Origin: Novosphingobium sp. NDB2Meth1 | GTDB taxonomy: Bacteria > Pseudomonadota > Alphaproteobacteria > Sphingomonadales > Sphingomonadaceae | Length of the DNA: 64,000 nucleotides | Direction of reading: 5' to 3' | Assembly: GCF_900117425.1 (NCBI RefSeq) | Contig: NZ_FPEH01000034.1 | Coordinates: forward strand, 1-64,000 | In this document: one piece after another, positions 8,853 through 17,616 of the stretch | How positions within the stretch are numbered: the stretch's first letter is position 1 | Layout of the letters: every line of letters begins with the position of its first letter | Notes under the pieces: model-generated | Told to the model about the DNA's origin: nothing | Database searches by the model: none | The model's input: only the letters and a program-made list of their open reading frames with translations | Position numbers and translations under genes: made by a program

Positions 8853-9739
8853 GCAAGCAAGCTCCAGATCTGGGTAATTCCGGCAAGGAAGGCGGCGTGG
8901 CTGTCGACCAGCCGGGCCTTGCAGCCGAGTTCATTGAGTGCGGCGAGGTAGAGCGCACCAAGGGCGGGGGAGGCGAGGACGTCGACGCCGTCGGCACGGG
9001 CGCCTGCGAAATCGCCGTCCAGGCGGGCTGAGCAGTCGCTGCCGATGAGGAGGCCGCTGACGTAGGAGGCCTGATCGGCCCGGTCGCGCTTGCCGAGCAC
9101 GAGCGAGGCGCGGGCGCCGAACAGCTTGGCGAGGAGATCGCCGCCGCGTGCAGCCGCGACGCCATTGCGGAATGACGCACCGGGTTCAACCGCGCCATCA
9201 AGTCCATCGGCGAGGAGGCCGCCCTTGCCGAGCTGAGCGAAGATCTCGCCGGTCATGGCCGTGGTGAAATCGACGAGCTCTCCGCCTGCCAGCCGTGCCC
9301 ACTTGGCGTGCGTGCCGGGCTGGCAGAGCCATGAATCGGGGTTTACGAGACCGGCGGCGGCAGCGCCCAGCAACTGCACTTCCTCGCCGCGCATGATGTC
9401 GGCGCGGCCGTCGCTAACGCGCGAGACGCCCGGAACGATGGCGGTGCGGCCGCGTTCCACCCAGTGAACTGCATGCGCGATAGCGGCGAGGCTGGCGGGT
9501 GCGGGGACGTAGCCGGCATCGACCCAGCCGCGGTTGGAGCCGACCATGCCGGCGCAAAGCATTGGCAGATCGCCCCAGCGCGCGCGCATCGCGGCGGCTT
9601 CGGCGGGAAAACTGCTGCTGCCCATGTTCAGGATTCCGCGGTCATCCTGCGCCGTATCCAGTATGGTTCCGTCTGCCGCGAGCACGAAGACGCGGCGGTT
9701 GGTCGAGCCCCAATCGACAGCGAGCAGGGTGGCTTGCAA
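8849..9739 (-). CDS. dgoK: 2-dehydro-3-deoxygalactonokinase
   Basis: A 296-residue DgoK-family kinase (ASKHA-type fold) that phosphorylates 2-dehydro-3-deoxygalactonate. The N-terminal phosphate loop reads VDWGSTNRR (8-16). AGMVGSNRGW and the QPGTHAKW stretch are family signatures. The start appears to be TTG at 9739, with GGAG about 6 bases upstream. No in-frame ATG fits the conserved N-terminus. It is the first gene of the kinase-aldolase operon and is divergent from the GntR regulator across an operator-bearing region of about 100 bp. Confidence 0.9.
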   Translation of the reverse strand: MQATLLAVDWGSTNRRVFVLAADGTILDTAQDDRGILNMGSSSFPAEAAAMRARWGDLPMLCAGMVGSNRGWVDAGYVPAPASLAAIAHAVHWVERGRTAIVPGVSRVSDGRADIMRGEEVQLLGAAAAGLVNPDSWLCQPGTHAKWARLAGGELVDFTTAMTGEIFAQLGKGGLLADGLDGAVEPGASFRNGVAAARGGDLLAKLFGARASLVLGKRDRADQASYVSGLLIGSDCSARLDGDFAGARADGVDVLASPALGALYLAALNELGCKARLVDSHAAFLAGITQIWSLLA

Positions 9740-9767
9740 GGGTATCTCCGATCAGGTGTTTACGTAA

Positions 9768-9778
9768 TTATCATATCT
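9768..9778. promoter_or_regulatory. Operator site 3 of the galactoside regulon
   Basis: TTATCATATCT lies between dgoK (start 9739) and the GntR regulator gene. It shares AATTATCATAT with site 2 and TTATCATATC with site 4. Its place between the regulator and its presumed target operon fits autoregulation. Confidence 0.6.
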
Positions 9779-9843
9779 ATCTGACTTTGATGTCAGGAGG
9801 AATTGAATTGTGCGCTCCAAATGCGTAATCGTTAGCAGGCTTG

Positions 9844-10599
9844 GTGAACAGGAAAGTCAGCGCCATCACGACCGACACCTTCCCTAACGAAATGCGTACC
9901 AGCCTCGGCCGGAATCTGACGTATGGTCTGCTCGATGTGATCGGGCGCGGCATCGTGATCGGCGAGTATGATAATGTAGCGTTTCCGACCGAAGCCGAAC
10001 TGGCCCGCAAGCATGGTGTGAGCCGTGCGGTGACGCGCGAGGCGGTGAAGATGCTGACGGCCAAGGGCCTGCTGAGCGCGCGGCCCCGGCAGGGGACGAT
10101 CATCCAGCCGCAATCCTCGTGGAACCTGTTCGACAGTGACGTGCTGCACTGGCTGCTCGAGCGCAAATTCTCGGTCGAGCTGCTGCGGCACTTCAACCAG
10201 CTGCGTGTGGCAATCGAGCCGGAGGCGGCGGCACTGGCGGCGATGCAGGCGACCGAGCAGGAATGCGCGGCGATGGGCGCCGGGCTGGCGCGCATGGTTG
10301 CCGCCGAAGCGGGGGCGGACAATACGCTGGCGGCGGACATTGCGTTCCATGTCGCGGTGCTCGAAGGCTCGGGCAATCCGTTCTACAAGCAGTTTCGCGA
10401 CATGGTGGCGAGCGCGCTGGCGACGTCGATCCATTTCACCAACCGGATCAAGGGCCGCACCGCCAGCATCGAGGATCACCGCGCGGTCTATGACGCCATC
10501 CTGCGCCGTGACAGCGATGGCGCACGCTGCGCGATGCGACGGCTGATCGGCGATGTGCTCGAACTTATCGGCGAGGCCGAGGCGACGGCCAGCGCCTAG
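9844..10599 (+). CDS. FadR-type GntR transcriptional regulator
   Basis: A regulator of about 251 residues. The N-terminal winged helix includes FPTEAELARKHGVSRAVTREAVKML, shown here as two linked pieces: FPTEAELARKHGVSR and AVTREAVKML. It is followed by an FCD-type helical effector domain with an HxxxH-like metal or ligand site (DIAFHVAVLE). The start is uncertain: TTG 9841, GTG 9844 and ATG 9892 are all in frame and none has a strong Shine-Dalgarno. GntR/FadR members often sense sugar acids, and DgoR of E. coli responds to galactonate. It is therefore the best candidate to bind the five TTATC sites. The 3' end overlaps the convergent symporter stop. Confidence 0.85.
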   Translation: MNRKVSAITTDTFPNEMRTSLGRNLTYGLLDVIGRGIVIGEYDNVAFPTEAELARKHGVSRAVTREAVKMLTAKGLLSARPRQGTIIQPQSSWNLFDSDVLHWLLERKFSVELLRHFNQLRVAIEPEAAALAAMQATEQECAAMGAGLARMVAAEAGADNTLAADIAFHVAVLEGSGNPFYKQFRDMVASALATSIHFTNRIKGRTASIEDHRAVYDAILRRDSDGARCAMRRLIGDVLELIGEAEATASA

Positions 10600-12095
10600 A
10601 TGTAGGTGACGTCGGGCGCCGGGGGGGCCGTGCGCTGCCAGAAGCGGACGAGACTTGCCCGCTTGCCGAAGACCAGCCGGTTCACCGCCAGCGAGAACGC
10701 GATCGAGGACCACAGCGTCACGAACATCAGGTGGATGTAGTGCAGGCCGAACGGCGCGTGGACGAAGGTGAAGTAAGCATAAAGCGAGATGCCGAACAGC
10801 ACCGCGCCGATGGCCGCGCGGGCATCGACATCGCGGAACAGCAGGCCGACGATGAAGGCCGAGAGGATCGGCATCGAGAACAGGCCGTTCAGCTGCTGCA
10901 GCAGATTGATGATGCTGACGGCGTTGGAATAGACCGGGATCAGCGCGACGGCGATCAGGATCAGCACGGCTGACGTCACGATGTTTAGCGTGCGGACACT
11001 GGCCTTGGGGTTCACGTATTTCTGGTGGATGTCGCAGATGTAGAGCGCGGCCGAGGAGTTGAGGATCGCGACGAAGTGGGTCGCGACGCTGGTGACAAGG
11101 ATCGCGGCAAAGGTACCCGCCAGCCAGCCGGGGAGGACATTGCCGACGAGCTTGCCGAACGCGGCATCGTGGACATTGCCGTAGAGCTTGTAGGCGACGA
11201 TGCCGGGCAGGACGACAATGGCCGGGACGATCATCAGGCGGATCACGGCGGCGGCAAGCACGCCCTTCTGCGCTTCGCGTACCGAGGGTGAGGCCATCGC
11301 ACGCTGGGTGATCGCCTGGTTGGTCGACCAGTAGAAGATCTGGATGAACAGCATGCCGGTCAGCAGCGTGTGCCAGGGGATCGGCGAGTCATTGCCGCCG
11401 ATCAGCGTGAGGCGTTCGGCCGGGATGCCCGAGAAATCGAAGCCGATCGCCTGCAGCGAAAGGAACACCAGCAGCAGGCAGATGAACAGCAGGCTGGCGC
11501 CGCTGAAGGTTTCGGAAATCGCAACGGCGCGCAGGCCCCCGAGTACGCCGTAGCCTGCGCCCAATGCGGCGATGCAGAAGCCGACCAGGACGAGCGGCAG
11601 ATCGATCCCGAACACGCTGCGCAGGAACAGCGCGCCGGTGTAAAGCGCGCTCGGCATCGAGATGAAAAGGTTGCCGAACAGGAACAGCGTAGAGATCATC
11701 GTGCGGATGCGATCGTCGTTGTAGCGCCGCTCGAGCAGCTCGGTCGTCGTGACGCACTGGTAGCGGTAGTAGATCGGCACGAAGACGAAGGCGAGGATAA
11801 GCAGGCCGAACACCGCGGCAAGCTCCCACCACGCGAGGAGCAGCATCTGGTTGCCGTTGGCGCCGACGAGCTGTTCGGTGCCGAGGTTGGTGATCGTGAT
11901 CGAGCCGGCAACGTAGATCCAGGTGAGGCTGCCGCCGGCGAGGAAGAACTCGCGGTCCTCGTTCTGGCTGTGGGCATGGCTGGCGCGCGTGCGCCACCAG
12001 GTGAGACCACCGACCAGCAGGATGACAAGTGCGAAGGCGAGCAGCTGGGTGCTGCTGCCGATGGAGACGGCGGCGACCGGGGCGGCGGCGCTCAT
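10596..12095 (-). CDS. Sodium/solute symporter (SSS family), probable galactose transporter
   Basis: A 499-residue inner-membrane protein with about 13-14 hydrophobic segments. It resembles vSGLT-type sodium/sugar symporters, with TNLGTEQLVGANG in the first core helix region and ATHFVAILNSSAALYI near the sodium-site helix (the longer motif is split by position, roughly residues 335-355). Within this locus the likely cargo is galactose or a galactoside crossing the inner membrane. GGAAG precedes the ATG at 12095. Operator site 4 lies about 100 bases upstream, so it can be controlled separately from the halogenase-SapC pair on the same strand. Confidence 0.88.
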   Translation of the reverse strand: MSAAAPVAAVSIGSSTQLLAFALVILLVGGLTWWRTRASHAHSQNEDREFFLAGGSLTWIYVAGSITITNLGTEQLVGANGNQMLLLAWWELAAVFGLLILAFVFVPIYYRYQCVTTTELLERRYNDDRIRTMISTLFLFGNLFISMPSALYTGALFLRSVFGIDLPLVLVGFCIAALGAGYGVLGGLRAVAISETFSGASLLFICLLLVFLSLQAIGFDFSGIPAERLTLIGGNDSPIPWHTLLTGMLFIQIFYWSTNQAITQRAMASPSVREAQKGVLAAAVIRLMIVPAIVVLPGIVAYKLYGNVHDAAFGKLVGNVLPGWLAGTFAAILVTSVATHFVAILNSSAALYICDIHQKYVNPKASVRTLNIVTSAVLILIAVALIPVYSNAVSIINLLQQLNGLFSMPILSAFIVGLLFRDVDARAAIGAVLFGISLYAYFTFVHAPFGLHYIHLMFVTLWSSIAFSLAVNRLVFGKRASLVRFWQRTAPPAPDVTYI

Positions 12096-12192
12096 GCCCG
12101 GTGCTTCCGGGAGATCGGCGCGGACGCGGTGGTGGTCTTTACCCGGATCTGTCCTGCCATGGCGTCTCTCGCTGAACGGGATAATATCGCAT

Positions 12193-12203
12193 TTATCATA
12201 TCA
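12193..12203. promoter_or_regulatory. Operator site 4 of the galactoside regulon
   Basis: TTATCATATCA lies in the 163-bp gap between the SapC-like gene (stop 12259) and the symporter gene (start 12095), both on the minus strand. A site here implies that the symporter has its own promoter. The first ten bases are identical to site 3. Confidence 0.55.
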
Positions 12204-12258
12204 CGGCTGCTACGCTTCCGGCGCGGCGAGGGCAAGCCCGGGTGTATCGCAGCCCGAA

Positions 12259-13005
12259 TCACAAATGAAGCTGCACCGCGCTGCGGCTGATCGGGCGCTC
12301 GCCGTGGGCGTTGTGGAGCTGTTCGAGCCGGGTGAGCTGGCCGAGGCTGTGCATGACTGCGTGGATCGCACCGAGATGGCCATCGCGGTGGAGCCTTAGC
12401 AGTGCCGCATCATCGAGCGTTTCAAGCGCGAGCGGGTCGATGGTGTAGGCACCCTCGATATCCTGCTGGTGCTGGTCGGCATGGTGGAGCGTGATCGTCA
12501 TCGGCGTGACGAGGCGCGCGGCGGAGATGGCGCTGATGAATTGCGCGGTCTTTTCGGCATCGGCGCGCATGGTCTGGAGGAGTTGGCGGCGGCCGGTGAG
12601 GAACGGGGTCTCGGCGCCGCTTGCATCGAACAGCGCATGGCCGGAAGCGGCGCCGATCAGGCTGCTGGTCTCGTCGATGCAGAGTTCCGGTTCGCCGCCT
12701 TCGGGCGCGCCGAGGTAGAACGGCAAGCGCAGCACGTTGAGGGGGAGGTAGGTGGCGGCCCAGTTGCCGCCGAGCACGTAGAGGTTGCGGTTGGCGGCAA
12801 AGCCGTGCAGCGCGACGAGGCGGAACTGGCCGGTGGCGCCGTCCTTGATGAGGACGATGGGATAGTCGCACAGGGCGAGCGGGATTTCGCTGAAGCCGAG
12901 GGGGACATGGCCGAGACCGGAAGCGGCGGCGAGATCGGTGCCTTGCCCGATGGTCAGGCTGGCATGGCGTTCGCGGCGAATCGCGGCGAGGGTGGCGCCG
13001 CTCAT
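12259..13005 (-). CDS. SapC family protein
   Basis: A 248-residue SapC-like protein. The family is named after a Campylobacter S-layer export gene but has no settled biochemical role, and in sphingomonads, Caulobacter and Xanthomonas it recurs beside TonB receptors and halogenases. Visible family features are FSEIPLALCDYPIVLIKD and ENLYVLGG-like segments (here NRNLYVLGGNW). No signal peptide is present. The ATG at 13005 overlaps the halogenase stop as ATGA, so the pair is translationally coupled. A longer in-frame reading is shadow coding from the overlapping halogenase gene. Confidence 0.85.
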   Translation of the reverse strand: MSGATLAAIRRERHASLTIGQGTDLAAASGLGHVPLGFSEIPLALCDYPIVLIKDGATGQFRLVALHGFAANRNLYVLGGNWAATYLPLNVLRLPFYLGAPEGGEPELCIDETSSLIGAASGHALFDASGAETPFLTGRRQLLQTMRADAEKTAQFISAISAARLVTPMTITLHHADQHQQDIEGAYTIDPLALETLDDAALLRLHRDGHLGAIHAVMHSLGQLTRLEQLHNAHGERPISRSAVQLHL

Positions 13006-14552
13006 ACCGCCTGGAACCCGTGCACGCGGACCGCATCGAGCAGCGCACGGTGCGAGGGGAGCGCGGCGAGCGCCTGCTCCTGCTGGCGCTGCGTGGCCAT
13101 GAAGCAGCGCTGCGCGAGCGCGGCTTCGGCGGCGACCTGGCTGCCTTCGGCGAGATTGCATTCGAAACCCATGCCATGGAGCACGTACTGGTAGCTGGGC
13201 CAAGAGAACACTTCGGGCTGATGCGGGAAATCCTGCGGGCCGGGCGGCAAGTGGCGCCAGAGTTCGAGTTGCTCAAGCAGGCGGTCCGGCACGGTCGCGG
13301 GATCGCGGTTGTCGCGCCAGAACGCGGTGTCCTCGCGCTTGGTGAGGACATAGTGGAGCTTGAGGAAATCGATGATGCGTGCCCAGTGGTGCTCGAACGC
13401 GGCGTTGAACTGGCGGGCGAGCGGGGCCATCACGGCGCGGCTTTGGGGCAGGCGCTCGGTGATGAAATCGACCGCTGTCTCGATCAGCATCAGCGCCGAG
13501 GCTTCGAGCGGTTCGAGGAAACCGTTGGCAAGGCCGACCGCGACGCAGTTCTTTTCCCAGAAGCGCTGGCGGTGGCCGGAGCGGATCGGGATGCGGCGGG
13601 GATTGAGCCCTTCGGCGATGGGGCCGAGGTAGGCGCGCAGGGTCGCCTCGGCCTCGTCATGGCTGGTGTGGCGGCTGGAATAGACATAGCCGGTGCCGCG
13701 CCGAGTGGGGAGGCCGATGTCCCAGATCCAGCCCGCGCCTTGCGCGGTGGAGTTGGTCTGGCTGGCGACGGGATCGTCCTCGTGCTCGTAGGGCACTTGC
13801 AGCGCGACGGCGTGGTCTGCCAGCAGCACGTCGCCGCAATCGATGAAGGGCACGCCGTAGGTCTGGCCGATCAGGAGGGCGGCGAATCCGGTGCAGTCGA
13901 CGAAGAAATCGCCGGCGAGGAACCCAGTTTGCTTCGCTTCGACGCCGGTGACGAAGCCCGCGTCATCGACTTTCACACCGGTCACGTCGTCGGTGATGTG
14001 GCGCACGCCGAGCTTCTCGACACAGTGCTTCTTGAGCAGCGCAGCGAACTTCACAGCGTCGAGATGGTAAGCGTAGTTGGCGAGGCCGACATATTCGGCG
14101 GTGCTGATCGACTTGGGGGCAAGGCCCGCGTCGCACAGCGCGGACTGGAAATCGACCGCGTGCGCGAAATCCGTACCCGCGCCGTCCTGCCGCCTGAGCC
14201 AGTGCGCGGAGAGGTTTATCTGAGTCGCGGCCTGCGGCGGGTTGAGCGGGTGATAATACGAATCGCCCGGCTCGCCCGTGACCCAGCCGGTGAAGCGCGC
14301 GCCCTGCTTGAAGGCGGCATCGCACGAGCGGAAGAATTCGGTTTCGGAGATCCCGATCTTGCGCAGCGTGTTTCGCATCGTGGGCCAGGTGCCCTCGCCG
14401 ACGCCGATCGTGCCGATGGTCTCGGATTCGATGAGGGTGACCGAAACCCCGTTCTCGCCTTCCGGGCGGTGTGCTGCGGCGATGCGCGCGGCGGCAATCC
14501 AGCCGGCCGAGCCGCCGCCGACGATCACCACCTGCCGAACCCTGTCGTTCAT
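13002..14552 (-). CDS. Tryptophan-halogenase-family flavin-dependent halogenase
   Basis: A 516-residue FADH2-dependent halogenase. It has the FAD-binding GGGSAGW (12-18), a GVGEGTWP motif (51-57) and the lysine that forms the active halogenating species, K82 in CDAAFKQGARF. The usual WxWxIP motif reads WIWDIGLP, so Pro is replaced by Gly. GGGAGCAGGA precedes the ATG at 14552. It forms an operon with sapC and is divergent from a TonB-dependent receptor across an operator. Homologues beside receptors are common in Caulobacter and Xanthomonas, but their natural substrates are unknown to me. No partner flavin reductase is visible in the window. Confidence 0.88.
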   Translation of the reverse strand: MNDRVRQVVIVGGGSAGWIAAARIAAAHRPEGENGVSVTLIESETIGTIGVGEGTWPTMRNTLRKIGISETEFFRSCDAAFKQGARFTGWVTGEPGDSYYHPLNPPQAATQINLSAHWLRRQDGAGTDFAHAVDFQSALCDAGLAPKSISTAEYVGLANYAYHLDAVKFAALLKKHCVEKLGVRHITDDVTGVKVDDAGFVTGVEAKQTGFLAGDFFVDCTGFAALLIGQTYGVPFIDCGDVLLADHAVALQVPYEHEDDPVASQTNSTAQGAGWIWDIGLPTRRGTGYVYSSRHTSHDEAEATLRAYLGPIAEGLNPRRIPIRSGHRQRFWEKNCVAVGLANGFLEPLEASALMLIETAVDFITERLPQSRAVMAPLARQFNAAFEHHWARIIDFLKLHYVLTKREDTAFWRDNRDPATVPDRLLEQLELWRHLPPGPQDFPHQPEVFSWPSYQYVLHGMGFECNLAEGSQVAAEAALAQRCFMATQRQQEQALAALPSHRALLDAVRVHGFQAV

Positions 14553-14682
14553 GTCCTGCTCCCTAGACCCTTGTTTCCGCTGCCTTGCGGGTCTTGGCAA
14601 GGCGGCGCTCCATCGACCTCAGGTGCAGCAAATAAGCACCACTGCCTAGGCAATCCAGCTGCCCCAAAAACTTTCATTTGAT

Positions 14683-14704
14683 TTATCTGATAAAACATAT
14701 CAGT
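14683..14704. promoter_or_regulatory. Operator site 5 of the galactoside regulon (perfect palindrome plus a half site)
   Basis: TTATCTGATAA (14683-14693) is a perfect 11-base palindrome. A further ATATCAG (14697-14703) follows, so the region may bind two dimers or an extended site. It lies in the 241-bp divergent region between the halogenase gene (start 14552) and the TonB receptor gene (start 14794). This is the best match of the five sites. Confidence 0.65.
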
Positions 14705-14793
14705 CAAACCTGTAACGGCGCGGGCATCCGCGTCGAAGCACTTGGCACGTCTCGACCGGACACGGCGGGCGTCAACAAGGGGAGAGCCAGATT

Positions 14794-17589
14794 ATGTCTC
14801 GTTTCAATAGTTTAACCGCTATGGCGCGGATGCGCAGCCAGGCGTTGGCATGCTGCAGCGCGCTGGCCATCGTGGGTGGCGCAGCCCCCGCATTCGCGCA
14901 GGACACGCTTGCCGGTGCCTCTTCGGAGCCCGAAGCGATCGTGGTGACCGGCATCCGCAGCTCGCTGCGCAGCGCGGCAGGCATCAAGAAGAACTCGCTC
15001 GCCATCGTCGATGCGATCAGCTCGGAAGACCTCGGCAAGTTCCCGGATACCAACGTGGCGGAATCGCTGCAGCGCATCCCGGGCGTCGCGATCGACCGCA
15101 GCAACGGTGAAGGCCGCTTCGTAACGGTGCGCGGTTTCGGCCCGGCGTTCAACACCGTGCTCGTCAACGGCCGCACCTTCGCGAGCGACAACCAGGGCCG
15201 CGAATTCTCGTTCGACCTTCTGGCGGCTGAACTGATCAGCGGCGCCGAAGTCTACAAGAGCTCGCAGGCCCGCCTGCAGGACGGCGGCATCGGTGCCACG
15301 CTCAACGTCAAGACGCCGCGTCCGCTCGACCTCGGCGGTTTCAAGGCGGTCGTTTCGGCCAAGGGCCAGTACGAGCGCAACAGCAAGAGCGCGACGCCGC
15401 AGGCCTTTGGCCTCATCAGCGACACCTTCGCTGACGACACGTTCGGCGTGCTCGCGTCGGTCTCCTACCAGAAGCGCGATGCACAAACCCGCTATACCCA
15501 GAACCGTGGTTATATCCCTCGCACGACGGTCGGGACCGGCGCGAATGCCATCGCCAACGTGTTCGCGCCCCGTAACCAGGACGTCGGCCAGGACGACCAG
15601 CAGCGTGAACGCATCGGCGTGACCGGCACCGCCCAGTACCGTCCGAACGATCAGCTGACTTTCACGGTCGATGGCCTCTACAACCAGTTCAACGTCAACT
15701 CGCGCGTGCAGGCGCTGGGCAGCTGGTTCGAGCCTTCGAGCTACACGGCGGCGGCGATCGATTCGAACCGCACGGTCACCTCGCTGACCACCAACGGCAA
15801 CGCCGACCTGATCCAGACGTCGAACAACCGCTTCGTTAAGACCTACGCGGTCGGCGGCAATGTCGAATGGAAGCCCAACAGCAACCTGACGGTGAAGGCT
15901 GACGTTTCGTGGTCGCGCGCGAAGGATTCGGCCGGTGGCCGCAACTACTTCACCGTGATCGGTATCCCGAGCGTCTACAGCTTCCAGCAGGCGACCGGCA
16001 ACGGGTTCCCCTCGACCACCGGCTACTCGGCGAACCTCACGAATGCCAACCTCGGCCGTTCGCACATCGCGCTGCGCCAGGGCAACAGCGAGGCCGAGCG
16101 CGTGCTCGAGTACAAGCTCGACACCGAATGGAAGTCCGACGGCGGCACGCTCGATGCCATCCGCTTCGGTTTCATCAACACCAACCGCAGCAAGAACAGC
16201 CAGAGCATCGCCACCGATCCGAACACGCTGTGCCTCTATTGCGGCTACAATGAAGGCGCCGCCGCATCGCTGCTCAGCCCGCTCACGCTCAACGCGCCGG
16301 GTGGTTCGGGCAGTGTGCCGACGCGCATTCTGACCTATGATCCGAACGCCTACTTCGCGTTCCTCGAAAGCCCGGCCCAGGCCGCAGCCCGCGACACGGC
16401 GCGTGGCCTTGCTCCGGGAACCACGGCGGCCCTGCTGCGTGCGACCAATGGCTTTGCCGCCTCGCCGCAGCCGAGCTCGTTCGCGGTTTCTGAAAAGGTC
16501 TTCGCCGGCTACCTTGAAACCGATCTCAAGGGCAACCTTGGCTCGCTGCCGTGGACGGTGAACCTCGGTGCGCGCTACGTGCATACCGAAATCATCGCGA
16601 GCGGCCGTCAGCTGGCGCTGACCGACCTGCTTTCGGTGCCGAACGACCCGACGATCTACCAGGCGGTCTATGCCAACGGCGGTGTTCCGGTCGCGACAGC
16701 GCAGCGTTCGAGCTACGACTACTTCCTGCCGAACATCAACGTGAAGGTGAACCTCACCGACAAGTTCATCGCCCGCCTGTCCGCATCGCGCACGCTGACC
16801 CGTCCGCAGATCCGCGACCTTGCGCCGCGCACGAACTTCGACGTGACCCGTCCGGCGAGCCTCGACGCGAGCGGCGGCAACCCGAACCTGCGGCCCTACA
16901 CTGCGAACAACTTCGATATCTCGCTGGAATGGTACCCGACCTCGACAACCACCTTGTCGGTGGCGGGCTACTACAAGAGCATCGACAACTTCATCGTGCA
17001 GACCCGTTCGGCGGAGCCGTTCACGATCGCCAATGCCAGCAATCTGCCGGTCGGTGGCGGCATCACCGGCCCGAATACCGCAACGTTCAACGTGCGCCGT
17101 CCGCGCAACTCGGAGAACGTTTCGGTCCGCGGTGTCGAGCTCAACGTAACGCATACGTTCGACTACCTGCCCGCCCCGCTTGACGGTCTGGGCATCTCGG
17201 CCAACGCCACGTTCGTGGACAGCAGCGCTGCCTTCGACGTGACGCGGTTCGACCAGTCGGTCGCGCTGGAAGGTCTCGGCAACAGCTACAACGTGACGGG
17301 CTTCTACGAAAAGAACGGCTTCGCCGCCCGTATTGCCTACAACCGCCGCGGCCGGTTCCTTGAATACCTTGTCACCCCCGGTCAGGGCGGTGATCCGGTG
17401 TTCCGCCGTCCGTTCGACCAGATCGACGTGCGCGTGAGCTACGACATCAAGAAGTTTGCGCAGGTCTTCGCGGAAGGCACCAACGTGACCAACTCGCGGA
17501 ACATCACCACCGGCCGCTTCGACAACCAGGTGCTCGACTATGTCGACACCGGTGCGCGCTGGGCTGCCGGTGTTCGCCTGAACTTCTGA
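14794..17589 (+). CDS. TonB-dependent receptor, probable galactoside/oligosaccharide importer
   Basis: A 931-residue outer-membrane receptor. A signal peptide (1-35, cleavage after AFA) leads to a TonB-box-like EAIVVTG (46-52) and the plug domain with LGKFPDTNVAESLQRIPGV, split here as LGKFPDTNVAE and SLQRIPGV. The C-terminal beta-barrel ends in WAAGVRLNF with terminal Phe. The FPDTNVAESLQRIPG type of plug is characteristic of receptors in carbohydrate loci. AAGGGGAG precedes the ATG. Together with the symporter and galactosidases it would bring galactosides through the outer membrane. A strong terminator follows. Confidence 0.93.
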   Translation: MSRFNSLTAMARMRSQALACCSALAIVGGAAPAFAQDTLAGASSEPEAIVVTGIRSSLRSAAGIKKNSLAIVDAISSEDLGKFPDTNVAESLQRIPGVAIDRSNGEGRFVTVRGFGPAFNTVLVNGRTFASDNQGREFSFDLLAAELISGAEVYKSSQARLQDGGIGATLNVKTPRPLDLGGFKAVVSAKGQYERNSKSATPQAFGLISDTFADDTFGVLASVSYQKRDAQTRYTQNRGYIPRTTVGTGANAIANVFAPRNQDVGQDDQQRERIGVTGTAQYRPNDQLTFTVDGLYNQFNVNSRVQALGSWFEPSSYTAAAIDSNRTVTSLTTNGNADLIQTSNNRFVKTYAVGGNVEWKPNSNLTVKADVSWSRAKDSAGGRNYFTVIGIPSVYSFQQATGNGFPSTTGYSANLTNANLGRSHIALRQGNSEAERVLEYKLDTEWKSDGGTLDAIRFGFINTNRSKNSQSIATDPNTLCLYCGYNEGAAASLLSPLTLNAPGGSGSVPTRILTYDPNAYFAFLESPAQAAARDTARGLAPGTTAALLRATNGFAASPQPSSFAVSEKVFAGYLETDLKGNLGSLPWTVNLGARYVHTEIIASGRQLALTDLLSVPNDPTIYQAVYANGGVPVATAQRSSYDYFLPNINVKVNLTDKFIARLSASRTLTRPQIRDLAPRTNFDVTRPASLDASGGNPNLRPYTANNFDISLEWYPTSTTTLSVAGYYKSIDNFIVQTRSAEPFTIANASNLPVGGGITGPNTATFNVRRPRNSENVSVRGVELNVTHTFDYLPAPLDGLGISANATFVDSSAAFDVTRFDQSVALEGLGNSYNVTGFYEKNGFAARIAYNRRGRFLEYLVTPGQGGDPVFRRPFDQIDVRVSYDIKKFAQVFAEGTNVTNSRNITTGRFDNQVLDYVDTGARWAAGVRLNF

Positions 17590-17616
17590 TCGTCCACCCC
17601 CCTCCGGACGAGAAGG

